NCBI RefSeq assembly: GCF_039851965.1
Contig: NZ_CP156674.1
Location: 3,162,001-3,226,000, forward strand
From: Pseudalkalibacillus hwajinpoensis
GTDB lineage: Bacteria > Bacillota > Bacilli > Bacillales > Guptibacillaceae
Length of the DNA: 64,000 bases
Reading direction: 5' to 3'
Each line of letters starts with the position of its first letter. Within the stretch, counting starts at the first letter, position 1. The notes under the pieces were generated by a model that saw only the letters and a list, made by a program, of their open reading frames with translations, searched no databases and was not told the origin of the DNA. Positions 17,086 to 26,725 of this stretch are shown here, in pieces. The position numbers and the translations under genes are program-made.

Positions 17086-17985
17086 TTATTTTACCCATTC
17101 ATCAATCAAATCTGGATTCTCTTCAACCCATTTCGCAGCCCCATCAAGAGGCTCTTCGCTACTTTCTACGTAGTCAATTAGCTCACCGATTTGTTGATCA
17201 TCCATCTTCCAATTTTTAAACCACTTGCTTACTTCTGGATAATCTTCTTCAAATCCTTGTCTTGTAGCATGGTGAATTTTCTCTACACCACCGAATGTAT
17301 TTTGTGGATCTTCCAGAAATTTTAAGTCATATTTGGAGATTGCCCAGTGTGGGCTCCAAAGTGGCGCTACGATTGGTTCTTCATCTTTTACTGCTTTGTT
17401 AATTTCAGCTAACATTGCGGACTCAGAGCTTGGTAGTAGTTCATAATCGAGATCATAGTCCTTAATTAATTGTTCCGTAACGTCCATCGTACCTGCGCCA
17501 GGATCAAAACCAACAATTTCGCTATCGAACATTTCTTTATTTTCATTTAAGTCTTTCACGCTATTAATGTCTTCTAAATAGGTTGGAACAACAAGTCCTA
17601 CTTTTGCATTGTCAAACCAAGTAGCATCTGAGAAATTAACCGTATCTTGATATTTCTCCAAATAATTAGCATCTTGGACGGGTAACCATACTTCTAAACT
17701 AGCATCTAGATCGCCACTTTCTAACGCCGTCATCGTAGAACCCATATTTAAATAGTTTAACTTCACGTTATACCCTTTATCTTCTAAAATGACTTTCCAC
17801 ATATTTGTTACGGCAATATTTTCAGCCCAGTTAATTTGACCAATCGTTAATGTTTTATCCTTTCCCTCTGATTCTGAACCTGCTTGGTCACTGCTTGATT
17901 CCCCACTAATGCTTCCGCATGCTGTCAGTACAACAACCATTAGGATCGATAAAATAAAACTAAGTTCTTTTTTCCACTTGTTCAT
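17086..17985 (-). CDS. Glycine betaine/proline-type substrate-binding lipoprotein (OpuAC/ProX-like)
   Basis: 299 aa with a signal peptide ending in lipobox LTAC (Cys23). The mature part has the OpuAC fold and its Trp-rich ligand cage, including 'GQINWAENIAVTNMW', 'LEVWLP', 'PLWSPHWAI' and 'WVEENPDLIDEWV'. It should bind a quaternary amine such as glycine betaine at the outer face. No permease or ATPase gene is beside it, so it is an orphan; it could feed the OpuA-like importer at 41384-44359. It lies 189 bp beyond gbsR, on the same strand. Confidence 0.9.
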   Translation of the reverse strand: MNKWKKELSFILSILMVVVLTACGSISGESSSDQAGSESEGKDKTLTIGQINWAENIAVTNMWKVILEDKGYNVKLNYLNMGSTMTALESGDLDASLEVWLPVQDANYLEKYQDTVNFSDATWFDNAKVGLVVPTYLEDINSVKDLNENKEMFDSEIVGFDPGAGTMDVTEQLIKDYDLDYELLPSSESAMLAEINKAVKDEEPIVAPLWSPHWAISKYDLKFLEDPQNTFGGVEKIHHATRQGFEEDYPEVSKWFKNWKMDDQQIGELIDYVESSEEPLDGAAKWVEENPDLIDEWVK

Positions 17986-18122
17986 GTTGATTAACTCCCC
18001 TTTTTTATCTTGTATATTAATTCCAACACACCTTAAAAATTAAATGTATTAAGAATTTATTTAACAAAAGTGCAAAACAAAGCCATCTCTTTTTTATGTA
18101 TGAGTGGTTCATTGATATAACT

Positions 18123-18156
18123 AGGTAGTCTATAGCTGCTTTTCAATAGACTACCT
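18123..18156 (-). terminator. 11-bp perfect hairpin after gbsR
   Basis: AGGTAGTCTAT (18123-18133) and ATAGACTACCT (18146-18156) pair perfectly. On the minus strand only a weak T run follows, so it may act as a terminator or an mRNA end stabiliser. Confidence 0.55.
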
Positions 18157-18173
18157 GATAACTTCTTATCAAT

Positions 18174-18725
18174 TTAATCTTGTTGATCTTTCGGTAAGAA
18201 TTCGAATATCTTACCGCTTCTTATACTTTCAACTAAGTCTTCCAACCAGTGATAGTATTTTTTAGATTCTTCTAATTGATCATAGTATGTCTTTGCTTTT
18301 GCAACAATTTCTGGTGTGCTGGTGGAATCTTTTATGACATCTATGAAATCTTCTTGTGCTTCCTCAATTGCTTCCAAATTCATTTTCGCTTCGCGTTCCC
18401 ACATCTGACAATAAAACGCCATAAAGGAACGAAAGAAATTTTTCTCAGCTACATAAGTATGTTTCCTGGAACCGCGTGTAAATGTTTTTTTTACCATTTT
18501 TATTTCTTGAAGCTTGCGGACGCTAGTACTCATACTTGGTTTACTCATTTCGAGTTCCGTACGCATTTCATCAAGTGTCATCTGATCTTTAAAGTACATC
18601 GTTGCGTATAAATTTGCAGCAGCTGGTGTTACTCCATATAAATCCATCGTCTCTGCAATGGCGCCAATGACTTTATCTTTGGCTTCTTCTATTTTAATAG
18701 TGGGTCTTTCAGTAGATTCACTCAT
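18174..18725 (-). CDS. gbsR: GbsR-type choline-responsive repressor
   Basis: 183 aa, the usual GbsR length. The MarR-like winged helix spans about 30-95 ('TLDEMRTELEMSKPSMSTSV' is the recognition region) and is followed by a long helical dimer region ending in 'IFEFLPKDQQD'. In B. subtilis GbsR represses the choline oxidation genes and choline uptake until choline appears. Here it is divergent from gbsA with 283 bp between the starts, the same arrangement. It probably controls gbsA and perhaps betA and the orphan binding protein. Confidence 0.9.
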   Translation of the reverse strand: MSESTERPTIKIEEAKDKVIGAIAETMDLYGVTPAAANLYATMYFKDQMTLDEMRTELEMSKPSMSTSVRKLQEIKMVKKTFTRGSRKHTYVAEKNFFRSFMAFYCQMWEREAKMNLEAIEEAQEDFIDVIKDSTSTPEIVAKAKTYYDQLEESKKYYHWLEDLVESIRSGKIFEFLPKDQQD

Positions 18726-19008
18726 AAGGTCGCTCCTTCGATATAAAGTAAAGCGTGTTAAGTATTTATCAAATTTTCTTTATGAACTTAATGTTAACGT
18801 GTTCAGAATAAATGTCAATGCAAGATTGTATTTTCACGAATTGAAAATGTTCACTACCTCACTAGTTATAACCATTCTAGTTATTTTAATTCTTTCTTTA
18901 CTTTATGTCTGAATTTATTTTGACAGCCTTAAAAAGACGTGTTACCGTTAAAAGTGTTAAATAAATTTTTAATAAACTTAATTTACTTCAGAATTGGAGT
19001 TGATCGAT

Positions 19009-20481
19009 TTGAATCTAAAACTACAACAATACATAAATGGTAAATGGATGGGCGCAAACTCGGGGAATACGCGTACTATTATTAATCCATTTAACCAGGA
19101 AGTTATTGCTACTGTTCCAGAAGGTGATGAATCAGATGCAAAAGCAGCAATCGCTGCAGCAAGAGAAGCATTTGATAACGGAGAATGGGCTTATACCCCA
19201 GCAACTGAGCGAGGGGCTGTTGTAAGGAAAATTGCTGAATTGATTGAAAGAGACAAAGAAGAACTTGCTCATTTGGAATCATTGGATACTGGTAAAACAG
19301 TAGAAGAAAGCCGTGGAGACATGGAGGATATCGCTGGAGTTTTTCGTTATTATGGAGAACTCGCAGATAAAGATGGCGGGGAGCTAATAGATTCTCCAGT
19401 GTCAAACTCTATTAGTAAAGTGGTTCACGAACCAGTTGGTGTTTGTGGGCAAATTACTCCTTGGAATTACCCTTTACTTCAAGCGTCCTGGAAACTGGCT
19501 CCGGCGCTTGCGACTGGAAATACTTTAATCATGAAGCCAAGTGAAATTACACCGCTTACTACTATAAAAGTATTTGAACTAATGGAAGAGGCGGGAGTGC
19601 CTGCTGGTGTCGCTAACCTTGTTCTTGGTGCAGGTGATACTATTGGCGCAGAGCTGTCTAGTAACACGGATGTAGACCTTATTTCTTTCACAGGCGGCAT
19701 TGCGACCGGGAAGAAAATAATGCAAGCGGCAAGCGTGAATGTGAAGAATCTCGCACTTGAGCTTGGCGGGAAAAACCCGAATATCGTCTTTGCTGATGCT
19801 GATTTTGAGATAGCTGTCGATCAAGCGTTAAACGGAGTATTCTTCCACGCAGGACAAATCTGTTCCGCTGGTACAAGACTGATTGTAGAAGAAAGCATTC
19901 ACGATGAGTTCGTTAACGCGCTTGTGGAGCGAGTGAAAAAATTCAAGCTGGGAAGCGGGTTTGACGAAGATACCCAAATGGGTCCGCTTATTTCAGCTGA
20001 ACACCTTGCGAAAGTAGAAAAGTATGTAGAAGCAGGGATTAAAGAAGGTGCTACATTAGCAGTTGGCGGCAAACGCCCAGAAGATCCGGAATTACAAAAA
20101 GGATTTTTCTACTTGCCTACTATTTTCACAGACTGCACAACAGACATGAGCATTGTTCAAGAAGAAGCTTTCGGTCCAATTATCACGGTTGAGAAATTCC
20201 GTGCAGAAAAAGAAGCAGTAAAGCTTGCTAATGACTCGATCTACGGACTTGCTGGCGGCGTTTGGACAAACGATATTGCAAAAGCAGAACGCTGTGCAGC
20301 GAAAATGCGCATGGGTACTGTTTGGATCAATGATTTCAACCTTTATTTCCCACACGCCCCGTGGGGTGGATTTAAGCAATCTGGTATTGGACGCGAACTA
20401 GGCAGAGCAGGCATGGAAGAATATACAGAAACAAAGCATATATTCCAAAACCTTAAACCTGAATCGATTAACTGGTTCTAA
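19009..20481 (+). CDS. gbsA: Betaine-aldehyde dehydrogenase
   Basis: 490 aa from the TTG at 19009, with GGAG 9 bp upstream; the in-frame TTG at 18994 overlaps that site. It follows B. subtilis GbsA closely along its length. Visible features: 'PWNYPLLQASWK' (cofactor site), 'LELGGKNPNIVF' with the general-base Glu, 'FFHAGQICSAGTR' with the catalytic Cys, and 'APWGGFKQSGIGRELG' near the end. It oxidises betaine aldehyde to glycine betaine with NAD. A terminator lies directly behind it, before betA. A candidate -35 (TTGACA, 18920) is present but no convincing -10. Confidence 0.95.
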   Translation: MNLKLQQYINGKWMGANSGNTRTIINPFNQEVIATVPEGDESDAKAAIAAAREAFDNGEWAYTPATERGAVVRKIAELIERDKEELAHLESLDTGKTVEESRGDMEDIAGVFRYYGELADKDGGELIDSPVSNSISKVVHEPVGVCGQITPWNYPLLQASWKLAPALATGNTLIMKPSEITPLTTIKVFELMEEAGVPAGVANLVLGAGDTIGAELSSNTDVDLISFTGGIATGKKIMQAASVNVKNLALELGGKNPNIVFADADFEIAVDQALNGVFFHAGQICSAGTRLIVEESIHDEFVNALVERVKKFKLGSGFDEDTQMGPLISAEHLAKVEKYVEAGIKEGATLAVGGKRPEDPELQKGFFYLPTIFTDCTTDMSIVQEEAFGPIITVEKFRAEKEAVKLANDSIYGLAGGVWTNDIAKAERCAAKMRMGTVWINDFNLYFPHAPWGGFKQSGIGRELGRAGMEEYTETKHIFQNLKPESINWF

Positions 20482-20482
20482 A

Positions 20483-20506
20483 TGAATAATCTATTATTCA
20501 TTTTTT
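20483..20506 (+). terminator. Terminator between gbsA and betA
   Basis: TGAATAAT-CT-ATTATTCA followed by six T, beginning 2 bp after the gbsA stop. A second small hairpin, GGGGGCAAAATCCCCC, lies near 20525. They partly separate gbsA from betA. Confidence 0.75.
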
Positions 20507-20687
20507 ATAGAGTCATAATGAGGAGGGGGCAAAATCCCCCGCAAGCTCATGCCTGAACTATTGAATTGGTTTAAGTAAATGTTATAAAAAAACACAAACT
20601 GTCAACTAGAATAGATAAATGAAGAAGGGTTTTATAGCAATGCTTTTCCTATTGTCTAAACCCCTTCCTTCTTAGGAGGAATAGAAG

Positions 20688-22370
20688 ATGAGTGAAACAT
20701 ACGACATTGTGATCGTCGGCGGCGGTAGTGCGGGTTCTGTACTCGGCGATCGTCTAAGTGAAGATGGAACAAAAAGTGTTCTTGTTTTAGAGGCAGGACG
20801 CAAAGATTATTCATGGGACCTATTGATCCAAATGCCGGCAGCTTTGCCGTTTCCCGCAGGCAAAAGCCTCTACGATTGGAAATACGAATCTGACCCTGAG
20901 CCATATATGAATGGACGACGTATCAAGCATGCTCGAGGAAAGCTGCTCGGAGGCTCGAGTTCAATCAACGGTATGATTTATCAACGCGGAAATCCGCTTG
21001 ACTATGAACGCTGGGGAGCCGACAATGGTATGGAAACGTGGGATTTTGCGCACTGTCTTCCGTATTTCAAACGCTTGGAAAATGCTTTAGCATCACCAGA
21101 TGATGATCTTCGCGGTCATGACGGTCCTATCAAATTGGAACGCGGGCCAGCCAAAAATCCTTTATTCCAAGCCTTCTTTAATGCAGGTGTAGAGGCTGGT
21201 TACTCACGAACTCCTGATGTGAACGGTTTTCGCCAGGAGGGATTCGGCCCGTTTGATAAGCATGTGTACAAAGGGCAGCGGTTGTCAGCGTCACGTGCCT
21301 ATCTACATCCAGCAATGAAACGTGAGAACCTAACGGTAAAGACTCGTGCTTTCGTTTCTAGTATCGACTTCGAAGGTACGCGAGCCAAAGGATTGACATA
21401 TCAACAAAATGGGAAGACTCATCAAGTTCAAGCAGGTGAAGTCATCCTCTCAGGCGGTGCAATCAACACGCCGCAGATACTTCAACTGTCAGGTGTGGGA
21501 GATGCTAAACACCTTCGCTCACTTGGCATTGAACCGGTCGTTGACCTGCCAGGTGTAGGAGAAAACCTCCAGGATCATCTCGAAGTCTACATCCAACACG
21601 CTTGTCCGCAGCCTGTTTCCGAACAGCCTAACTTAAGTAAGGCGCGCATGCCTTGGATTGGTTTGCAGTGGATGCTCGGACGAACTGGACCGGCAGCGAC
21701 CAATCATTTCGAAGGCGGAGGTTTCGTCCGTTCGAACGAGGAGGTCGCCTACCCGAATTTGATGTTCCACTTCCTTCCGGTAGCGGTACGGTACGATGGA
21801 CAAAAAGCGGAAACTGATCACGGATTCCAAGTTCATGTTGGGCCTATGTACTCTGATGCCCGGGGATCATTAAAGATTCGTTCGAAAAATCCGAAAGAGC
21901 ATCCGAGCATGGTCTATAACTATCTTTCTACTGAACAGGACAAGCGCGAGTGGGTTGAAGCGATAAGAGTTTCTCGTGAAATTATGTCTCAACCAGCTAT
22001 GAAACCTTACAATTCAGGGGAGATCTCACCTGGCCCTTCCGTTAGTACAGACGAAGAAATTTTGGAATGGGTAAGAAATGACGCTGAAACTGCCCTTCAT
22101 CCGTCTTGCACGGCAAAGATGGGGCCAGCTTCAGACCCTATGTCTGTCGTAGATCCGAAAACCATGAAGGTCCACGGGCTCGACAATGTACGAGTGGTCG
22201 ATGCGTCTGCCATGCCTTACGTTACAAACGGCAATATCCATGCACCTGTATTGATGTTAGCGGAAAAGGCAGCGGATCTCATCCTTGGACGTAAACCGCT
22301 GGAGCCTATTGATGCCGACTTCTATCGTCATGGAGTACATCCGGCCGATAAAGGCACAGTATCCAAATAA
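20688..22370 (+). CDS. betA: Choline dehydrogenase/oxidase (GMC family)
   Basis: 560 aa with AGGAGG upstream. The FAD-binding motif GGGSAGSVLGDRLSE is near residues 11-25, the GMC signature 'GKLLGGSSSINGMIYQRG' is near 84-101, and the catalytic His ('LHPSCTAKMGP') and Asn ('NGNIHAP') lie near the C-terminus. The match is to the BetA group, which converts choline to betaine aldehyde, rather than to the iron alcohol dehydrogenase GbsB used in B. subtilis. With gbsA it completes choline to glycine betaine. Confidence 0.9.
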   Translation: MSETYDIVIVGGGSAGSVLGDRLSEDGTKSVLVLEAGRKDYSWDLLIQMPAALPFPAGKSLYDWKYESDPEPYMNGRRIKHARGKLLGGSSSINGMIYQRGNPLDYERWGADNGMETWDFAHCLPYFKRLENALASPDDDLRGHDGPIKLERGPAKNPLFQAFFNAGVEAGYSRTPDVNGFRQEGFGPFDKHVYKGQRLSASRAYLHPAMKRENLTVKTRAFVSSIDFEGTRAKGLTYQQNGKTHQVQAGEVILSGGAINTPQILQLSGVGDAKHLRSLGIEPVVDLPGVGENLQDHLEVYIQHACPQPVSEQPNLSKARMPWIGLQWMLGRTGPAATNHFEGGGFVRSNEEVAYPNLMFHFLPVAVRYDGQKAETDHGFQVHVGPMYSDARGSLKIRSKNPKEHPSMVYNYLSTEQDKREWVEAIRVSREIMSQPAMKPYNSGEISPGPSVSTDEEILEWVRNDAETALHPSCTAKMGPASDPMSVVDPKTMKVHGLDNVRVVDASAMPYVTNGNIHAPVLMLAEKAADLILGRKPLEPIDADFYRHGVHPADKGTVSK

Positions 22371-22380
22371 CGCTTTCCGT

Positions 22381-22452
22381 GAGAAGGCCTCTTTCAAAAT
22401 GTATTTGCTCGTGAAGCATACATTTATGATAGAGTGCCTTCTCTTTTTTTTA
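22381..22452 (+). terminator. Terminator after betA
   Basis: GAGAAGGC (22381-22388) and GCCTTCTC (22436-22443) pair across an internal loop that can also fold, followed by eight T. Confidence 0.8.
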
Positions 22453-22620
22453 GAAAATCGTTTTAAGATATTGGGTTGACTTGTCCCACTTTATTTCTCC
22501 CCTATTAGTAACCAACTAACTAAGAAGTCGTGCCATCGATGGAAACCCTTTTGCGAAAGAGAGAGGGTTTTCAAACTTGTATCTAGACACAACAACTATG
22601 TAGTAAACTAACACAAAGAA

Positions 22621-22648
22621 AAACGCTTGGAAAATCTCCAAGCGTTTC
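22621..22648 (-). terminator. Terminator of the PIG-L gene
   Basis: AAACGCTTGG and CCAAGCGTTT pair perfectly (22621-22630 with 22638-22647); on the minus strand TTTTTCTTTG follows. Confidence 0.8.
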
Positions 22649-22660
22649 CCCCCTTTTACC

Positions 22661-25195
22661 TCACTCCTCATGATAAGGATAACTAACCAAATTAGTAAAG
22701 ATCCGATACCCACCAGGCACCTGATTTTGAATCTGGCGGTACCAAACTAAGTTCGTATAGATGTACGTTCCTTCTCCATAGTTTGCCTTCAAAATACCAC
22801 CTTCGAATGCATCTTCACCTGGATCAGCGAAGCTTACGTATGTTTCAAATTCATCAGACCAGTTCATTGGGAAGTAAAGTCCTCTTTCTTGTACCCAGCC
22901 ATCCCAGTCAGATTGCTTAATTTTGTTCGGATAATTAAAGATCGTAGCCTCTGGTTTTAACACGTTGATTGGAGCGTCTTCATCGGTGACGCGCCACTTG
23001 ATGGAAGGCTGTCCGATTTCGAGTTCATATGGTGCGGTTGTGTTTGGATCCCAGTTATCCCATGGCTTGTTGTATTGCACAACAAGGTGACCGCCATTGT
23101 TGACGTATTCCAATAAACGCTCATTATGCTGCAGCAAATCTTCTCTTGAGAGATACGCTCTGATCCCAGTTACGATCGTATCGTATTGAGAGAGATCTTC
23201 TTGAGCTAAGTCTTGTTCGGTTAATTGGGTAATATCCATTCCGACGTTTGATAATTGGTCTGCAACCTTATCAAATCCGCTATCGACATAACCAATTTTA
23301 AGATCCTCAGGGTATTCCAGTGGAAAAGCGACACCGTTAACAGCAGCATCAGATACATAATAGTTTGTTCCAATATGATCATATTGGATGATTTGAACAT
23401 TTTTGCTGATTGTTTCGTTTCCGATCTGAGCTTGTGGTACGATCTGAAATTCGCCTTCTTCCACATTCTGTGGAGGAGTCAGTGTAAACGAGATGGTTTT
23501 CAACTGTTCATCTGATGTAAAAGAGACTGACTGCGATTCTGGCTTAGATGCCCAGCCTTCTGGTAATTGAAGTGCTACGTCTGTTTCTAGAGCACCTTCC
23601 GCAAACTTTTCGACGTTCACATCCATCGTTACTTTCTCTTCAATGTCTTTTGTGTTAATCACTAAGTTTTCAGGGGCTGGTTTGACTGACACCTCTGGAA
23701 GTAGTGCAACTCGTTCTTCTGGTGTGAACGTTTTTGTAACGGTTTGGCCTTTTGTTTTAAAACTTATATTTGCTTTAATCGCGTTTGGTGTGTAGGCGTC
23801 ATAATAGTTTCTTGAAGCAGCTGTCACGTTGTAATCAAACGTTTGTTGATCACCTGGTGCTAAAGATGAAGAAAAGTGTAGTCCTTTTACGGACCATTCT
23901 TCAGGAATGGAAAGCGTAGCTGACAGATCCTCGATTTCAGTAGTTCCATTATTTGAAATAGAAACGCTTACATTTGTTGTGTCATCTGGAGTTAATTGCG
24001 CATCGGATACGTCAACATCTATCTCCAGTTGTGCAGCTGTAAACATTGTGTTTGAAAGCTGTTCTTCTTTTACCTGAAGCTTATGCTTTAGTGTATTTCG
24101 TAAATCATCAGAAAGCTTATTGTCCTTATCCATTTGTTTTGTGAGTTTTTGAAGCTGTTTGTAAGCTTTTTCAGCATGAGACAGCACTTCCTGGTGATTA
24201 GGATAAGCGCTTTTCACCTTTTCAAGATCCTTTTGAAGATGGATGAGTTTCTGTTTATACTTATTGCTGCCTTTTGAAAGGGTGTCAGCGTAATCCGCGA
24301 AATCGTAGGGAATGTTTTCATAGATGCTATCTTCATGTGCAGGAATATCGCCAACCGTTGATTTGACTAGTTGAAGATCGACGGTTTCTGGGCCGTCTCC
24401 TACATCTCTTCCCATTCCTTGAGATTCATGTAAGTAACGGGCTTTTTCGCCAAGTTGTGGGTAAGTCATTTCATAATGTTCGTCATAGATTCCGATTTGG
24501 ATTGAAGTCGTGGTTTGTTCTTCTGTTTCAGCAGGGAGGTAGAGTTTCTTCACTTGCCATGTGGTTAAGCCATCTTCGAGTTGTTCAGGGAAAACAGAAG
24601 AGTCGGCTGCGTCTTCAAATGCTTTTTGGGTAAGTAACGTCATGGCGCGGTGGTGACCATGCTGAGTGTCGACGTTACGGAATGAGGGCATGATGATGTC
24701 TGGTTTAAATGTCCGGATGTAGTGAATGAGTCGTTCGTAGGTTTCTGTTTCTCCCCACTTATTCAGTGTTTCTTCAGGGGTTTTGGAGAAGCCAAAGTCT
24801 TTGATGCTGTCTTCAAAGTCTTCGTTTAAGAAAAAGGTTTCGATTCCAAGTACTTTGGAGGAAGCTTGCAATTCATTTGTTCGAATGATACCTAGTCCAT
24901 CGCCAAGCTCGCTGCCGATTTCATTTTGACCTCCCTGACCACGAGTAGCAAGAAGAAAGGACGTATCTACGCCTTGTCCTCTAGATAAATAAGCAAGGAA
25001 ATGACTTCGTTCATCATCAGGGTGGGCCCCCGTATTCATAAAACTTGCTGTCGTTGTTAATGGTACAACAGTTTCCCATAATGCTAAATTTGAATCCTGT
25101 GTAGATGAATCTTCTGCAAAACTAAGGGTGGAGCTTGTACCAAAGGCAGATAGGATCAAAACCAACGACAATAAAATCTTCCCCAGGTTCTTCAA
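22661..25195 (-). CDS. Secreted PIG-L family deacetylase with NEW3-like and C-terminal GATase-like domains
   Basis: 844 aa. A signal peptide (1-27) ends near SFAED. The PIG-L/LmbE deacetylase domain (about 45-235) carries the metal motif AHPDDE (57-62) and the second His site 'HGHHRA'. A helical segment (about 300-385) may be coiled coil. Two beta-rich segments (about 390-470 and 505-600) look like NPCBM-associated NEW3 domains. The C-terminal 620-844 begins 'DLKIGYVDSGFDKVADQLSN' and resembles a ThuA/GATase-like fold. PIG-L enzymes remove acyl groups from amino sugars using zinc. Its promoter region carries the operator repeated before the divergent ROK operon. Substrate unknown. Confidence 0.85.
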   Translation of the reverse strand: MKNLGKILLSLVLILSAFGTSSTLSFAEDSSTQDSNLALWETVVPLTTTASFMNTGAHPDDERSHFLAYLSRGQGVDTSFLLATRGQGGQNEIGSELGDGLGIIRTNELQASSKVLGIETFFLNEDFEDSIKDFGFSKTPEETLNKWGETETYERLIHYIRTFKPDIIMPSFRNVDTQHGHHRAMTLLTQKAFEDAADSSVFPEQLEDGLTTWQVKKLYLPAETEEQTTTSIQIGIYDEHYEMTYPQLGEKARYLHESQGMGRDVGDGPETVDLQLVKSTVGDIPAHEDSIYENIPYDFADYADTLSKGSNKYKQKLIHLQKDLEKVKSAYPNHQEVLSHAEKAYKQLQKLTKQMDKDNKLSDDLRNTLKHKLQVKEEQLSNTMFTAAQLEIDVDVSDAQLTPDDTTNVSVSISNNGTTEIEDLSATLSIPEEWSVKGLHFSSSLAPGDQQTFDYNVTAASRNYYDAYTPNAIKANISFKTKGQTVTKTFTPEERVALLPEVSVKPAPENLVINTKDIEEKVTMDVNVEKFAEGALETDVALQLPEGWASKPESQSVSFTSDEQLKTISFTLTPPQNVEEGEFQIVPQAQIGNETISKNVQIIQYDHIGTNYYVSDAAVNGVAFPLEYPEDLKIGYVDSGFDKVADQLSNVGMDITQLTEQDLAQEDLSQYDTIVTGIRAYLSREDLLQHNERLLEYVNNGGHLVVQYNKPWDNWDPNTTAPYELEIGQPSIKWRVTDEDAPINVLKPEATIFNYPNKIKQSDWDGWVQERGLYFPMNWSDEFETYVSFADPGEDAFEGGILKANYGEGTYIYTNLVWYRQIQNQVPGGYRIFTNLVSYPYHEE

Positions 25196-25227
25196 ATAAA
25201 TCCTCCTTCATCTCCTAAATAGAATTA

Positions 25228-25250
25228 GTTAGTAAACGTTTATAACTAAC
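25228..25250. promoter_or_regulatory. Operator GTTAGT-N11-ACTAAC (PIG-L side)
   Basis: Inverted hexamers 33 bp before the PIG-L start. The central AGTAAACGTTTATA also approximates a CcpA cre box (two departures from consensus). Matches the site at 25473. Confidence 0.75.
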
Positions 25251-25472
25251 TTAAAACCATTATAAGCAGATCCACCCAATAAATGGAACCTACTTTTGTA
25301 CTGTTTGAATAGCCCTATAGTCACAATTTAACAAAATAAATAAAATTTTCTAAATTTATACTAAAACATCGAAATTCCAAGCATTTTTGAGTATATAAGC
25401 CCTCAATTAAGGAGAAAGGAGATAAACAGTATTTTACATTTTTTCGATCACCCTTTATAAATGAAAGTAATT

Positions 25473-25495
25473 GTTAGTAAGTTATCTTAACTAAC
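25473..25495. promoter_or_regulatory. Operator GTTAGT-N11-ACTAAC (ROK side)
   Basis: Same hexamers and same 11-bp spacer as at 25228, placed 49 bp before the ROK ATG. A natural target for the ROK protein, inferred. Confidence 0.75.
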
Positions 25496-25543
25496 TGAAT
25501 ACCTTGCTGCCATATTTTATCATTTATAAAGGAGTACACATTT

Positions 25544-26707
25544 ATGCAAAAGGGCGATGCCGCATATATCAAAAATATAAATAAGCAAATTGTCTTGAAA
25601 TGTATTCGAGATTTTGAACCGATTTCTCGCTCGCAAATCTCGAAAAGGATTCAAATTAGTAAACCATCTGTTTCACTTATAGTAGAACAATTGTTACTAG
25701 AAGGTTGGGTAGAGGAGAAAGGGCCAGGGGAGTCGACGATTAGTGGTGGTCGAAAGCCTGTTCATCTAGTTTTTAATCCGAAAGCAGCTTATGTGATCGG
25801 AGTAGATATCGGTGGAACAAAAGTAGCTTCAGGAGTTACTTGTTTAAACGGGGAGGTTCACGCCTATCGGGAATTTGCAACAAGCGATTATCTTCATAAA
25901 GACTTATTTAAGCGTTTACAAAAAGACGTGTCGAGTATGCTTAATGATCTACAGTTAAGTAATAGGGAGATCCTTGGTATGGGGATTGGTGTTCCTGGTG
26001 TAACGAATGTGGAACATGGCATTGTATTAGATGCCCCCAGTTTAAGGTGGAAGCGGTACCCAGTACGGAAAATAGCTAGTGAATACTTTCCTTTTCCGAT
26101 CTATGTAGAAAATGATGTGAATACGAGCGTTCTAGGTGAGCAGTGGCTTGGTGCTGGCAAGTCGCTTCAAAATATTATTTTTATCGCTGTAGGAACCGGA
26201 ATTGGAAGCGGGATGATTATCAATGGGAAGCTGTTTCGAGGCAGTAATTACAGTGCGGGCGAAATGGGGTATTTGGTAACAGATTATCACAGTGCAAAAA
26301 GCTATCATCCGACTTATGAAGGCTATGGATTTCTTGAAAGTGTAGCAAGTGGTTCATCGATCGGGAATAAGTTCTCTGCAATAAGGAACGAATCGTTAAC
26401 AGCAAAAGAAGCCTTTATCAGTTGGAAAAAAGGGGATGAGGATGCTAGTAAAATTATTGAGAAAGCCGTGGAACATTTAGGGTTTGGGATCGCAAATTAT
26501 GTGTCTTTATTCGATCCAGATCTCGTCATTATAGGAGGTGGTGTAAGCGAGTCGTTTGAGGACTATAAGCATTCGTTAATTGAAATTGTAGAGCATTTCA
26601 CACCTCAGAGCTGCAAGATTGTGCCGTCAACGTTTGGAAAGGAAGCAGGAATAGTCGGGGCAGCAGCGCTATTCCTTGAGGAACATGATTCTATTATTCG
26701 ATTATAA
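25544..26707 (+). CDS. ROK-family transcriptional regulator (NagC/XylR type)
   Basis: 387 aa. An N-terminal winged HTH (about 12-60, 'RSQISKRIQISKPSVSLIVE') joins a ROK sugar-kinase-like domain with 'GVDIGGTK' (86-93), the sugar-site 'ENDVN' (189-193) and 'VGTGIGSG' (216-223). The zinc-binding CxCGxxGCxE motif and its partner His are missing: the region reads 'SAGEMGYL' and 'YHPTYEGYGFLES'. It heads an operon with the ABC importer and lyase, 18 bp before the next gene. It probably represses both its own operon and the divergent PIG-L gene through the paired operators. Confidence 0.9.
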   Translation: MQKGDAAYIKNINKQIVLKCIRDFEPISRSQISKRIQISKPSVSLIVEQLLLEGWVEEKGPGESTISGGRKPVHLVFNPKAAYVIGVDIGGTKVASGVTCLNGEVHAYREFATSDYLHKDLFKRLQKDVSSMLNDLQLSNREILGMGIGVPGVTNVEHGIVLDAPSLRWKRYPVRKIASEYFPFPIYVENDVNTSVLGEQWLGAGKSLQNIIFIAVGTGIGSGMIINGKLFRGSNYSAGEMGYLVTDYHSAKSYHPTYEGYGFLESVASGSSIGNKFSAIRNESLTAKEAFISWKKGDEDASKIIEKAVEHLGFGIANYVSLFDPDLVIIGGGVSESFEDYKHSLIEIVEHFTPQSCKIVPSTFGKEAGIVGAAALFLEEHDSIIRL

Positions 26708-26725
26708 GAAGGGGGAAATGGACTT

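Noticed and set aside
18920..18950. gbsA promoter TTGACA with a -10 17 bp on
   Set aside because: The -10 position reads TACCGT, too far from consensus to list.
20533..20687. Possible second promoter for betA
   Set aside because: No -35/-10 pair with good spacing could be named with confidence.
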